From: an uncultured Lachnospiraceae bacterium
GTDB taxonomy: Bacteria; Bacillota; Clostridia; Lachnospirales; Lachnospiraceae
DNA: 64,000 bases
Direction: 5' to 3'
NCBI GenBank assembly: GCA_947385425.1
Contig: CANDKY010000002.1
Coordinates: forward strand, 1-64,000
Part shown: positions 1 to 9,628 of the stretch, piece by piece
How positions within the stretch are numbered: position 1 is the stretch's first letter
How the letters are laid out: the number at the start of each line of letters is the position of its first letter
The notes under the pieces: generated by a model
The model's input: the letters and a program-made list of their open reading frames with translations, nothing else
Database searches by the model: none
What the model was told of the DNA's origin: nothing
Program-made: the position numbers and the translations under genes

Positions 1-1
1 T

Positions 2-235
2 CATTATAGATCAAGAAGTTGGGGGTGGCACCCCGTACCTCTATTTATCGCTTACGATATCCCTGTCAAAAGGCCTGTGCGGCGCCGTCGTCTGCGCACC
101 GTGCTGGAGCGTATCATCATGATGCCCGGAAATGTCACGAAACACGCCCGGAAGACAATGGTAGATCTCGGGAGGAGCAACCCCTGGAGACATGCTGCCG
201 CATGTCTGTGGGAACTTTTCCGAAAAACATCCTGA
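2..235 (+). CDS. Transposase, C-terminal end (cut by window start)
   Basis: The frame is open from the window edge to a TGA at 233-235 and reads as a basic, Arg-rich tail (RRRRLRTVLERI, then KHARKTMVDLGRSNPW). This is typical of the C-terminus of a DDE transposase; an IS1380-like or IS4-like element is my best guess from the 'HAR...PW' pattern. Only about 77 residues are visible, so activity and family cannot be judged. Its GC content is clearly higher than that of the adjacent gene block. It lies just beyond the 3' end of the long minus-strand glycan block and probably marks one edge of that block. Confidence 0.55.
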   Translation, partial: HYRSRSWGWHPVPLFIAYDIPVKRPVRRRRLRTVLERIIMMPGNVTKHARKTMVDLGRSNPWRHAAACLWELFRKTS

Positions 236-527
236 TTCCGCAAAACAATACACATCGTAAAAAACAATTGCTTCGGGGCATGTCCATGCCTCTGTTAAGT
301 GACTCCAATTATTAGGGGCACTGCCTTTCTGACTGCCCGAAGTGTGCATTAAGGCAGAAATAGAAATACAAAGGTACCCGTTATTAATGGGAAGTAGGAT
401 AATATGAGGAATTACTCGTTGCTCCCATTATTTTTTTGAGTGTGTTCACGGATTCAGGTTAAATTCAATGTTATCATTAAACATGCTACAAGTTTCCTGT
501 CATTCCTTATAACTTATAAATACAAAT
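236..527. other. Non-coding stretch between IS remnant and glycan block
   Basis: No convincing gene. The base composition changes from mixed to AT-rich at about 350-420. An 11-base direct repeat (AAATTCAATGT) occurs at 461-471 and again at 524-534, the second copy overlapping the stop of the YfhO-like gene. I see no clear terminal inverted repeat and no strong terminator hairpin for the minus-strand operon that ends here. Confidence 0.4.
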
Positions 528-3459
528 TCAATGTCTTTTGCAATGTATAGTTATCCATTGTCTCCCAAAAAAATATATTCCAAAACATAAAAATGTAACA
601 ATCGAAATACAAATTCCTTCTTTTAACAATGGCGTATGATATTCCAATTTTATATAATGCTCTCCTTCCTTTAATTCTAAAGCCATATACATGATATTTG
701 CTTGATATAGCTTCTCTTTCTTTCCATCAACATATGCGCTCCACCCTGGAGAATATGGTATAGACAAACAAAGTAGTTTTGGAGTTTTTAGTGAGATCGT
801 TCCCTCAACACAGTCTGTTCCAATTTGAATATTCTCTAATGTATTATTTTTCAACTTTCTAATTTCTGCTCCATAATTACTCATTGTCTGACATACAACA
901 CTCATTGTGTCAAAAGAATAAATCCCAACATTGGAAAATGTTATCGTTAATAAGTTAGCCGCATCTTCTGAATAGCCAAGATTAACTGAAAAATCATGTC
1001 TATCACTATAACCAGCATCATCATCTGTATAATAATTAATTTGTTTTAAAGCACCCGTAGATGCTTTTAAAATCAAATCCGCCCCCTCAGGATCAACCCA
1101 AAATAATTTTCTTTTGCGTATAGTTTCTTTAACAGAGTCTGTCAAAATGTTCCAATTAATATGATTGTAAAGATTTAATGGATCTACATTTTCATTACCA
1201 AAGTATAAATCATAATCAGGTACTCCTTGAAACGTCAAACCAGTAATAGTGAAATATGTTTCAGCATTTTCCATTCCACTGAATTCTAAGTTTACAGATG
1301 CCTTAGCATTTGTTACAATAAAATTGTTACCCCACAATGAGACGCCATTCCCATTACAGCTTATAGTATAATCAAGTTTTTCACTTGTTAATTCAAACTC
1401 TTTCCGGGGTACAATTCCGTTATAGTCTTTTAGAACAGCACCCTGTAATAATGCTTCTTGTTTTTCAATAGCAGAAAGCGAATTCCATAAATCCATTGGA
1501 ATATATCCATTATACGTATATCCTAAAGGCAACGCATATTCATTACGATAAACAGCATACTCTAGCTTAGTCGCATCTTCTATGATTTTTACCTGTTTAT
1601 CTGTCAAATTCTCTGTGTTTAATTCAATCTTTAACTTATTAAGTAATTCACTTTTATCAGACTCATTTACATCAATAGTATCCACATATGTAAATCCATA
1701 TGGCAGTGGTAAAGTATCTCCAACAGGTATTACATAATAAAGAACGGATGCCAAAGTTAACAAAGCTGTCCTATCATCATACCCTTCATAACTATGTGTC
1801 ATAGCTTTACGCAATTCAAGCAATTTCCGATATTTTGAAACATATGGGCTAGTATTACTCCAATAACGTTGGGTTGATGACATTTTTGCAATAATGTTTG
1901 CATTCTTTGTAAGTCCGCGTCCTGAAAAACGATAATATGTCTTTATTCCATCTAAAGCTGCAACATTCTTCACTGCTGCTGTCTCATTTTTGTTTAACTT
2001 CGAAACAATTTGTTCATTTTCTATTCCCTGTAAAGCATAGGCACCCTCACCTGATGCATTTTCCCAAAAGCTAATTCCACAAATGCTTATAACTACAATT
2101 ACCAATGCCCATTGCTGCTTTCGTTTGTATGTCCATAGTTCGCGTATCATATCAAAAGGAAAAATTAAAATTAAAAATATTAAAGCTAATACAATACCAA
2201 AGTATACTTTAGAAGAACGTGAATTCTCTAATAGTGTACATATAATACAATAGACAAATAAGCATAACAAAAGAATTTTATATTCTTTTAAATTGATTTT
2301 CATCATTAATGGCCACATAGCCACAAATATATATGTACAAAGCAATGCAAAGGCCCAGCACCATCGATTGCACATGTATGATACACCATTAAGTATTTGT
2401 CCAAAAATTGGAATTGACATAAATAAAACCCCAATCAAAAATAATACTTTCAACAAGTTATTTCCCTTTTTATAAAAAAGTAAAATAACTGCCAATAATA
2501 CTGGTGCTGCAAAACCCATGCACATCCAATATGAAGCCCCTCCAGATATAAATAAACCAGGCAATTTACTATAGTGAGTAAGCGGATATACCAAATGCCA
2601 TGCATTTTTTATCATATTACGATCATCACCTAAAAATGCAAAGCATACAGGTACAAAAATGAATGCCGCCATTAATACTCCCATCAAAGATGCTATCCCA
2701 ATGCGGCATAATACAAAGAAAAATTTCTTCATATTATCTCTATGTAAAATGAATAATCTTATTATGACATATATAACACTTATTATAGCCAACATATAAA
2801 AAAAATAGAAATTGCTAATTGCAGATATATACACGGAAAAAATTAAAAAAGCAATTTTTCCTTCTTTTATTATTTTTTCAATTCCTATAATTATCATCGG
2901 AAGATAAATCAGTGGATTTAAAAAAAAAGGATGCCGCGCAGCATTATAAATACCCCAATAGCAAAATGCATACGATATTGAACCAGCCAAAACGGCAAAT
3001 CTATTTTTCTTCCCTGTTTGAAAACAAAGACAAGAAAAGAGAATACCAGAAAAATAGAGTTTTATTAAATTTATTACTTCGTAATACAAATATATAAAAC
3101 GAGTCGGAACAAATACTGCTAAAAGTGTAAATGGATCCCCAATTACATAATAATGAAAAGTTTGCAAAATATCGCTTCCTTCTCCAATATTAAAGTCCCA
3201 TTCTGGAATATTACTTAATGTTTTACCCCCCCCCCTCAATAAGAAAACGCAAATATTTTGCATAATAAATTAGTGCTTTGTAATGCTGATCCCAGCCATC
3301 GTTTTTATATATCAATGTATGTCCTGTTAAAAAATACCACGAAAATACCACTAATGCCACAATCATAAACAATATGGTATACATTTTAAAGTAGTATTTT
3401 TTTTGTTCTTTATTACCCACCATATCACTCTCAAACAATATATTTTCACTTATAACCAT
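528..3459 (-). pseudogene. YfhO-like membrane protein, phase-OFF by a G10 tract
   Basis: Large multi-spanning membrane protein of the YfhO family (GT-C-like; in Bacillus YfhO acts with a CsbB-type GT2 in lipoteichoic acid glycosylation). Two overlapping frames make up the gene. The first 78 codons (from 3459) hold one membrane segment and a WDQH motif and stop at a TAA straight after the G10 tract. The rest (about 900 codons) carries many hydrophobic segments and then a long extracytoplasmic C-terminal region with one last helix. With nine G residues the frames join (E-GGG-KTLSNIPE) into a protein of about 976 residues; with the ten seen here translation ends early. The start lies 1 base from the acyltransferase stop at 3461. 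It is probably a phase-variable gene in its OFF state, not a decayed one, because the rest of the frame is intact. A sequencing error in the tract is the main alternative. Confidence 0.8.
3226..3235 (-). repeat. G10 homopolymer (phase-variation tract) in YfhO-like gene
   Basis: Ten consecutive C on the plus strand, read as G10 in the coding strand. The sequence GA-G10-TAA puts a stop right after the tract; loss of one G restores the long frame. Such a run is very unlikely by chance in sequence this AT-rich. Confidence 0.85.
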
Positions 3460-3460
3460 A

Positions 3461-4576
3461 TTATATTCCTTTCTTTGCTTTCAGTTTCTTAAAAAATAAT
3501 TCTCCGTATACATAGCCGTAATAAAATAAACACCCCGTCACAACACAAATACAAATATCAAATATACTTGCCCAAATTATCCCCGTATCTCCCCTATTAT
3601 AAAAAATTGTACAAAAATATAGCTGTTGTACTAGAAAAATGTGATAAGTTGCTTTTCCAATATATTCTATTACTTCTATTATTTTATTAACAAAGTCCAT
3701 CTTTTGCTTAAATAAAATAAATTTAGACTCATATGATATCACTAGCAAAACAATTGCTGCAGAATATGGCGCAACCGCAAAAGATGAGGATACCCAACTC
3801 GTTATAATTTTTAATTTATACCCCCCCCCCGAATATCCCAATAAAACTCCCCCACCAACAATAAATAGAATCCACGGTATTACTGTTCCTTTAATTCTAT
3901 TATAATACAAACAAATTAATATTCCGAACATTAGTCCTGTTAAATATCTAATGCTACAAACTCTATGAAAAGATGCAGAAATCCATCCATACCTTACCAT
4001 AATCTCATATAACACATTTATTGAAATAATTACTGTTACACCTAAAAACTGATACCGCTTTATTAAATAATATAATACTGGAAACAATATTAAAATTTGA
4101 ATCATGCATGCGGTATAGTATCCTCCTGGTCCAACTCCACCCTTAAAATAATTTATAAAAATCTTTTTCCCAATTACACCATGTTCAATACAAATAAAAT
4201 ATAATAAATATATTATTTGCTCCAAAGTATATGGCATCAAAAATCTTTTTAATTTCTTAATAAATATCCTCTTTTGATACCAGGCAAATATGGTTTCCCC
4301 AAGAGATATACCATATATATTTCCAACGTCAACTATCCTCTCCAGTGATTTTGTAAAATGAATTCCCGTTACGACAATAAATAAAGAAACAGCTTGAAAC
4401 ATCCAAAACATAAGATATAACTCGCGAGTTAGTAAAACTCGCTCATCTGAAGTAACTGCATCATTTATCGTATGATTCATAATTACAAAAATAATTGCAA
4501 CTGCCTTTATGATGTTCGATGCCACTAATCTATTATAAGGCAACTCAGCCTTACTAGAAAAAAATCCATAATCCAT
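3461..4576 (-). CDS. OafA-like acyltransferase 3 family membrane protein
   Basis: Integral membrane acyltransferase (Acyltransferase_3 family), which usually O-acetylates surface sugars. The 371 residues have about ten hydrophobic segments. Near residues 25-40 is IKAVAIIFVIMNHTIND, whose His corresponds to the conserved family His in helix 1. The C-terminal helices (IGKATYHIFLVQQLYF) also fit the family. A G10 tract at 3821-3830 encodes Ser-Gly-Gly-Gly in mid-protein and is in frame here, so the gene is ON. It sits 20 bases after legF and 1 base before the YfhO-like gene, so it probably decorates the nonulosonic acid glycan. The acyl donor and target are inference. Confidence 0.85.
   Translation of the reverse strand: MDYGFFSSKAELPYNRLVASNIIKAVAIIFVIMNHTINDAVTSDERVLLTRELYLMFWMFQAVSLFIVVTGIHFTKSLERIVDVGNIYGISLGETIFAWYQKRIFIKKLKRFLMPYTLEQIIYLLYFICIEHGVIGKKIFINYFKGGVGPGGYYTACMIQILILFPVLYYLIKRYQFLGVTVIISINVLYEIMVRYGWISASFHRVCSIRYLTGLMFGILICLYYNRIKGTVIPWILFIVGGGVLLGYSGGGYKLKIITSWVSSSFAVAPYSAAIVLLVISYESKFILFKQKMDFVNKIIEVIEYIGKATYHIFLVQQLYFCTIFYNRGDTGIIWASIFDICICVVTGCLFYYGYVYGELFFKKLKAKKGI
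3821..3830 (-). repeat. G10 homopolymer (phase-variation tract) in acyltransferase gene
   Basis: Ten C on the plus strand; coding strand TC-G10-TAT, reading Ser-Gly-Gly-Gly-Tyr in frame. A change of one or two bases would truncate the acyltransferase about two thirds of the way through. Confidence 0.85.
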
Positions 4577-4595
4577 AAGAAACTATTTCTCCATA

Positions 4596-5282
4596 CTAAA
4601 AATGATATTTCATTATTGCTTCAGCAATAACAAAATCAAACTTGCTATCTATATCAATTGATCGCTCTTTGGGCATTATATAGGCAAAAGAATTATAATA
4701 TATATTATTATTATTTAAAAGGTGTTCTACCTGTACAATATAAATTGCCCCGTTTATCCTATAATAGGTATCTATTTGTTGTCTGGCATTCTTATCTGTA
4801 CATATAAAATTATCCATTGATAAAGATTTACTTAATGTATTCTCCCACAAAGGCGGATGATCTGTTTCGCAAACACCAATAACAGTTGTAGCCTTCTTTT
4901 TTGCAAATAACTGATATGCATCAGAAATATCCTTACTCAATCTTAATGGAGATGTCGGTTGCAAAAGACACACTGTCTCAAACGTTATCCCTAAATCTCT
5001 ATATTTAGAAATAACTTCTCTTACAACATCCCATGATGAAGCATTATCAGTCGAATTTTCCGCACTTCTTAAAAAGGGTACCTCAGCACCACATTCTTTC
5101 GCTATTTGTGCATATCTCTCTGAATCTGTAGATACCATAACATGGGTAAACATATCTGACTCTTTTGCTGAATTCACTGTATACCACATTAAAGGCTTAC
5201 CATCGAGCAATTTTATGTTTTTATCTCTCAATCCCTTTGATCCACTCCTTGCCGTAATTACAGCCAAATTACTTTTTCCCAA
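4596..5282 (-). CDS. legF: CMP-nonulosonate cytidylyltransferase (LegF/NeuA type)
   Basis: Activates a nonulosonic acid with CTP to give the CMP-sugar donor. The 228 residues match the acylneuraminate cytidylyltransferase family in length and motifs: N-terminal AVITARSGSKGLRDKN (nucleotide-binding loop, residues 7-22), LLQPTSPLR near 105-113, and a C-terminal IDIDSKFDF metal-binding motif. It comes after legG by 24 bases and before the acyltransferase. Family members cannot be told apart by motif alone (Neu5Ac, legionaminic or pseudaminic). The legB/legC/ptmE genes in the same operon favour legionaminic acid or a close derivative. Confidence 0.88.
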   Translation of the reverse strand: MGKSNLAVITARSGSKGLRDKNIKLLDGKPLMWYTVNSAKESDMFTHVMVSTDSERYAQIAKECGAEVPFLRSAENSTDNASSWDVVREVISKYRDLGITFETVCLLQPTSPLRLSKDISDAYQLFAKKKATTVIGVCETDHPPLWENTLSKSLSMDNFICTDKNARQQIDTYYRINGAIYIVQVEHLLNNNNIYYNSFAYIMPKERSIDIDSKFDFVIAEAIMKYHF

Positions 5283-5306
5283 ATTTTTCCTCCCTTCCAG
5301 AATACT

Positions 5307-6482
5307 CTACTGCATATTCCATACTATATCATAAAAATGTTTGATCATTTTATCCTCTCTATTAAGAAATCTTTTTATCTCCTCTACTATCAATGTTGAA
5401 GTTTCCCCTTCTCCATACGGATTTTTTACTTTTTGCGCTATTCTTTTAAACTCCATTGTTCTCGCTTTTCTAATTGAATCTAAAATTTCCCTTTTTTTAG
5501 GTTCGCAATTTAATATACTCTCAGCCTGTAAACGCCCTTTTTGCCTATTCCCTATGTTAATTGTAGGAACCTTTAAAGATGGTGCTTCTACTATTCCGCT
5601 AGAAGAATTACCAATTACGAACTCACATTCTTTCATTAAGCTAAGATACCTTCTGATACCTAATGACGCAAAGCCCACACAGTTTGATGACTTCGTTACA
5701 TAATGATCAATACAATCATTAATGACCTTACCCTCTACATCTGCATTGGCTTTAGTAATAATAAATTGCATATCATTAATTTCCATTAATGCAAGCAAAA
5801 GTTCCTTAAGTTGCGTCTCTGCAGTTTGCTTTTCAAGTGTAACAGGATGAAATGTTACGCATGCAAAGGGCTTATCAAGTGCTATTCCTAAATCCTCTTC
5901 TAACTCTGTAATAGACATATATTCCATTTTCTTAATATTTTCCACCCCAACATCGCCATAATTAAATACCCTGTCCGGCTCTTCACCCATTTGTATTATC
6001 CTTTGCCTATAAATCTCGCATCCTGGAAAATGTAAATGGCTCATCTTTGTTACTGCATGGCGTATAGCATCATCAATTGCCCCCTCTGTAAGTTCTCCAC
6101 CCGATATATGAGAAATTGGAATACCACATACTAAAGCACATTGACATATTGGCAATAATTCATATCTATCTCCTAAAACAATAAGCATTGATGGTTTCAC
6201 CCTCCAAAACATTTCCCCAAATTTTATTGTGGCTTTTCCCATCGCTTCTGTAATACCAACTTCATCATTTTTCTCATTTAATATATCAATTGTCTCAGAA
6301 ATTGGAATTCCATCTTCTTGAATTTCTCTAATTGTATAGCCATACTTTTTACTTAAATGAGTTCCTGTAACTACCAAATACAATTCCAAGTCAATATCCA
6401 TTACTATTTTCTGTATCACATTCCTGAGTATACCATACTCTGCTCTAGTCGCTGTTACTACACATATTCTCTTTTTATCCAT
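5307..6482 (-). CDS. legG: Hydrolysing UDP-sugar 2-epimerase (LegG/NeuC type)
   Basis: Hydrolyses a UDP-HexNAc while inverting C2, giving the free ManNAc-type sugar used by the synthase. The N-terminus RICVVTATRAEYGILRNVI is the family signature. Also present are VLGDRYELLP (about 105-114), HISGGELTEGAIDD (about 125-138), and GNSSSGIVEAPSLKVPTINIG in the C-terminal half. Length is normal for the family (about 390). ATG at 6482 follows a GTG at 6485; either could start. Between LegB/LegC products and LegI this enzyme acts on the 2,4-diacetamido-trideoxy sugar; that substrate is inferred from context. Confidence 0.87.
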   Translation of the reverse strand: MDKKRICVVTATRAEYGILRNVIQKIVMDIDLELYLVVTGTHLSKKYGYTIREIQEDGIPISETIDILNEKNDEVGITEAMGKATIKFGEMFWRVKPSMLIVLGDRYELLPICQCALVCGIPISHISGGELTEGAIDDAIRHAVTKMSHLHFPGCEIYRQRIIQMGEEPDRVFNYGDVGVENIKKMEYMSITELEEDLGIALDKPFACVTFHPVTLEKQTAETQLKELLLALMEINDMQFIITKANADVEGKVINDCIDHYVTKSSNCVGFASLGIRRYLSLMKECEFVIGNSSSGIVEAPSLKVPTINIGNRQKGRLQAESILNCEPKKREILDSIRKARTMEFKRIAQKVKNPYGEGETSTLIVEEIKRFLNREDKMIKHFYDIVWNMQ

Positions 6483-6497
6483 CACTTTTTCTTTTAT

Positions 6498-7541
6498 TTA
6501 GGAATAAATACAACATTTTTTTACAATATCATATATATATTGCATATGACTTTCATTATAGCGTTGATCTATTGGAAATGAAATAATCTTTTTACTTATA
6601 TCAAGTGCTATTTCATTCTTTCTTAAATGCACATTCGTAATCGGCCAATGAACTGCACAATATATTTTATTTTCAATCAACTTATTCCTAAATATATCCC
6701 TTTCTTTAATATAAAATGGTAACGTAAACGGTATCATATTTTCTTCAAAACATATTGGTGCAATACCTAAATTGCTCAATTTTTCTTTTAAAAATAAATA
6801 ATTTTCTTTCCTCTTACACATTATTTCACCAATAGAAAAACATTTTAACAATTTTTTAGAGAATTCAGATATGAAATAAATCCCGTTCTGTTTATCAAAA
6901 TTTTTTTCTACACTATAAAACATCTCTCTATATAATTCATTGCAGTCTACATGGTATTTAAGATACATATGTTTCAAAAGCATAGCATCTAAACTTGGAA
7001 ATACCCCCCCCCGATTACAAATATTTTCTTTTAACATAGATATATCTTCTTTTGTATATAAAATTCCCCCATCTGCAATCGGAAACCATTTTCGTATACT
7101 ACATATGCAATAATCACCAATAGTACATGCTCTTGTAAGTATGCTATGCGTTGTATCTTCAATAATGACAAATCCTAATTCTTTACGCCTTTCCACTAAA
7201 ATGTCACTTAACTCTTTTTTTACTTTTCCAAAATAATTCATAATATATAACACTTTTACAGTCTCATCCAGTTTATTCATTAAATCATTCACATCAATAT
7301 CCAAATCACCTGTAATCTGATAAAAGTCTATTTCAAATCCATCATATGAATGTATAACACTTTCACATATATATGATGGTAATAAGATTTTTCCACATGG
7401 TATTAATCTATTTAATAATTTTAATGCACTACGACCGCTATCTGTATATATTGTATTAAAATTTGCTAAGTATCTATATATATTGTCCTCGGTATAATAT
7501 AGCTGTGAAATATCTAAGTCGTAATTACTCCCTACTTCCAT
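6498..7541 (-). CDS. PLP-dependent aminotransferase-like protein (DegT-like fold)
   Basis: The 347 residues look like a divergent DegT/DnrJ-type PLP enzyme: TDSGRSALKLLN (PLP phosphate-binding region, about 32-43), ILLPSYIC, FVIIEDTTHSIL (aspartate that contacts the PLP ring, about 124-135), and CSIRKWFPIADGG with the likely Schiff-base lysine (about 147-159). It lacks typical C-terminal DegT motifs, so the sugar substrate is unknown. It lies between the FemAB-like gene and legG with small gaps. A G9 tract at 7004-7012 just after the lysine region encodes Arg-Gly-Gly-Val and is in frame (ON). A role in adding or exchanging an amino group on the surface glycan is inference. Confidence 0.7.
   Translation of the reverse strand: MEVGSNYDLDISQLYYTEDNIYRYLANFNTIYTDSGRSALKLLNRLIPCGKILLPSYICESVIHSYDGFEIDFYQITGDLDIDVNDLMNKLDETVKVLYIMNYFGKVKKELSDILVERRKELGFVIIEDTTHSILTRACTIGDYCICSIRKWFPIADGGILYTKEDISMLKENICNRGGVFPSLDAMLLKHMYLKYHVDCNELYREMFYSVEKNFDKQNGIYFISEFSKKLLKCFSIGEIMCKRKENYLFLKEKLSNLGIAPICFEENMIPFTLPFYIKERDIFRNKLIENKIYCAVHWPITNVHLRKNEIALDISKKIISFPIDQRYNESHMQYIYDIVKKCCIYS
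7004..7012 (-). repeat. G9 homopolymer (phase-variation tract) in PLP enzyme gene
   Basis: Nine C on the plus strand; coding strand AAT-C-G9-TATTTCC, read Asn-Arg-Gly-Gly-Val in frame. Gain or loss of one base would truncate the enzyme just beyond its active-site lysine. Confidence 0.82.
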
Positions 7542-7558
7542 ATTTAATTCTCCCTATT

Positions 7559-8587
7559 TTATTTAGCGTATTGTAAAAAAAGACTTGCTTTTTCGCCATG
7601 TTCTTCCTCCCAATACTGAATTAATTTATTATAAACTTCCTTATTATGCACACGCTTACCAATAAAAAAATCCGCCGTATCCTTTGAAAATTTACTTTTA
7701 AAACGAAATAAATTATCTTCCTTTGAATCCGTTAATCCTCCGCCAAAATGAAATATTTTACAGCCTTGCGTCTTCGCATATTTTATCGCCTCCCATAATA
7801 AAATATTATTAGGTGCCCATTTTAAAGCTTCCTTCTTACTCCCTGCCAAATGATAATGAAAATAAACTCCATACTTCATAAAAATTGCTGCTGCTATGGT
7901 TTCATTTTCTTTTCTGACACGAAATAAAATTATATTCTTATTTTTTTTGAGCTTCATAAAATACTCAAAATCAAATAAATAAAAAGAATCCGCCTGAACT
8001 TTTTTCATTGTTTGTATATATATATCATAAAACTCTTCATAATCATCACTTATTTGTACTACTAAACCATTTTTTTTACATTTTCGAATAGTATTTCTAT
8101 TTTGGGTTGATACTTGATGCATCCATATATCGTCAATTTCTGATGTTAAATCTAACCATACTGTATAACGATTATGAAGTATCTCTATATTATGCTTAAA
8201 AATTGATTCATTTCTCAATAATGGATGAAAACGAATAAACTCTGCAATTATATTTTCCTCTTTGCAATATCGCAAAAAAGCACTTTCAAATTGAATAATA
8301 AAATTTTCATTAGTTGTATTAACCAATGCACCACCATACCCATATGCTGTCTCAATATCATAATAATTATATTTCAATATAGGAGAATTTATTTTCCGCT
8401 TCAAAAACGGATAAAGTGCTATATTTTGCTTTTCATCTTCATATACAAACAAAACCGCTTCCTTACCCTCTTCTTCTTGTTCCATTAAATAATACTCTCT
8501 TGTATAATATATATCTTGCTTATCACTAGATAGCCTTATTAAATATTCATTCCATTGAATATCGTTTCCTGCAATTTTCGCTGTCAT
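7559..8587 (-). CDS. FemAB/GNAT-type N-acyltransferase
   Basis: The 342 residues resemble the FemAB-like 'BioF2-type acetyltransferase' group: an N-terminal GNAT-like half (AVLFVYEDEKQNIALYPFLKR, about 45-65), a central region QNRNTIRKCKKNGLVV typical of FemAB-like proteins (about 160-175), and a C-terminal GNAT half with LFRVRKENETIAAAIFMKYG and CKIFHFGGGL. It sits between legI and the PLP enzyme, so the likely role is transfer of an acyl or aminoacyl group to an amino group of the nonulosonic acid or a neighbouring sugar. No classical LegH-type hexapeptide-repeat acetyltransferase is seen in the window, so this is one candidate for that step. Substrate is inference. Confidence 0.68.
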   Translation of the reverse strand: MTAKIAGNDIQWNEYLIRLSSDKQDIYYTREYYLMEQEEEGKEAVLFVYEDEKQNIALYPFLKRKINSPILKYNYYDIETAYGYGGALVNTTNENFIIQFESAFLRYCKEENIIAEFIRFHPLLRNESIFKHNIEILHNRYTVWLDLTSEIDDIWMHQVSTQNRNTIRKCKKNGLVVQISDDYEEFYDIYIQTMKKVQADSFYLFDFEYFMKLKKNKNIILFRVRKENETIAAAIFMKYGVYFHYHLAGSKKEALKWAPNNILLWEAIKYAKTQGCKIFHFGGGLTDSKEDNLFRFKSKFSKDTADFFIGKRVHNKEVYNKLIQYWEEEHGEKASLFLQYAK

Positions 8588-8599
8588 ATACTCAAACCT

Positions 8600-9604
8600 C
8601 TATACATCCATCCACGTAATTATTTCTTCCTTCTTTATGTCTCTTTTTAACTTTCTTCCAACTAAAATGTCTGTATATTCCGGCGCAATACCATTCCCTG
8701 GCCTTTTATAACAAAACATTTCTTGTTTTAAAATTGTCCCATTTTTTAAGTTTTCTGCCGCTAAGATACTCCTTCGAGCTTGCTGCATGATGGACCTTTC
8801 ACGAAACGTGGGCTTTTTCCTTCCATCGCCTAACAAGCTTTCCGTGTTTCTTATATGACGAACATATTCCTTAAATTCATATGGCGGCATAGAAGCTTTA
8901 TGATCAGGTCCTGGCATATCTCTGTTCAATGTAATATGTTTTTCTATATAGCATGCCCCCATTGTTGTTGCCGCAATGGCGGCTTCATATCCTATTGTAT
9001 GATCTGAGTATCCCACTGGAACATGAAATGCATTTTTAAGAGTTAGCATTGCATTAAGATTCACATCCTCCAACTTTGTAGGATAATCTGTAGTACAATG
9101 CATAAGAGTAATATCTTTATTTCCTTGATTTTCGATTATATCGATAGCTTTTTCAACCTCACCTAAAGTACTCATCCCTGTGGAAAGTATAATAGGCTTC
9201 ATTGACTTTGCTATCTCTTCAAGAAAATAAATATTAGTTACTTCAGTAGAGCCTACTTTAATTATAGGAACATCTAACTTTAAAAGATATGCAAGGCTTT
9301 CTCCCCCATCTGGTGTAGAGATAAAATCAATTTTCTTTTCCCTGCAATATCTATTTAATATATCAAAATCAGAAAACGGGAGTTCAAGTCTTTTAATCAT
9401 TTCTAACTGTGATTCTTTTCTAGTGTCATTTTTCTTTTGATACTCAGCTTTTTCTGCACTATTACTTGTACTTTCTTCTGCCCTAAATGTCTGAAATTTA
9501 ATTGCATCAGCTCCACTTTCTTTCGCCATATCTACTAATTTTTTTGCATTTTCCAAACTTCCATTATGGTTAACTCCAGCTTCCGCTATTATATATACAC
9601 CCAT
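8600..9604 (-). CDS. legI: Nonulosonic acid synthase (LegI/NeuB type)
   Basis: Condenses phosphoenolpyruvate with a ManNAc-type sugar to make the nine-carbon acid. The 334 residues have the NeuB TIM barrel: YIIAEAGVNHNGSLENAKKL at the N-terminus, DAIKFQTF, ISTPDGGESL, STGMSTLGEVEKAI, HCTTDYPT, and VGYSDHTIG followed by IEKHITL. A C-terminal SAF/antifreeze-like domain (about 275-334) contains RRSILAAENLKNGTIL and FCYKRPGNGI. ATG at 9604 gives the usual N-terminus. It lies in the operon between a methyltransferase and the FemAB-like gene. Legionaminic specificity is inferred from legB/legC/ptmE nearby. Confidence 0.9.
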   Translation of the reverse strand: MGVYIIAEAGVNHNGSLENAKKLVDMAKESGADAIKFQTFRAEESTSNSAEKAEYQKKNDTRKESQLEMIKRLELPFSDFDILNRYCREKKIDFISTPDGGESLAYLLKLDVPIIKVGSTEVTNIYFLEEIAKSMKPIILSTGMSTLGEVEKAIDIIENQGNKDITLMHCTTDYPTKLEDVNLNAMLTLKNAFHVPVGYSDHTIGYEAAIAATTMGACYIEKHITLNRDMPGPDHKASMPPYEFKEYVRHIRNTESLLGDGRKKPTFRERSIMQQARRSILAAENLKNGTILKQEMFCYKRPGNGIAPEYTDILVGRKLKRDIKKEEIITWMDV

Positions 9605-9628
9605 TATGTTATTTTAACCTCTTTCGAC

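Noticed and set aside
19..315. Open frame of about 98 codons on the plus strand at the left edge
   Set aside because: It is another frame of the transposase tail; composition and residue pattern do not look like a protein.
2919..2929. A9 run inside the YfhO-like gene
   Set aside because: A and T runs of this length are expected in such AT-rich sequence; unlike the G runs it gives no independent sign of switching.
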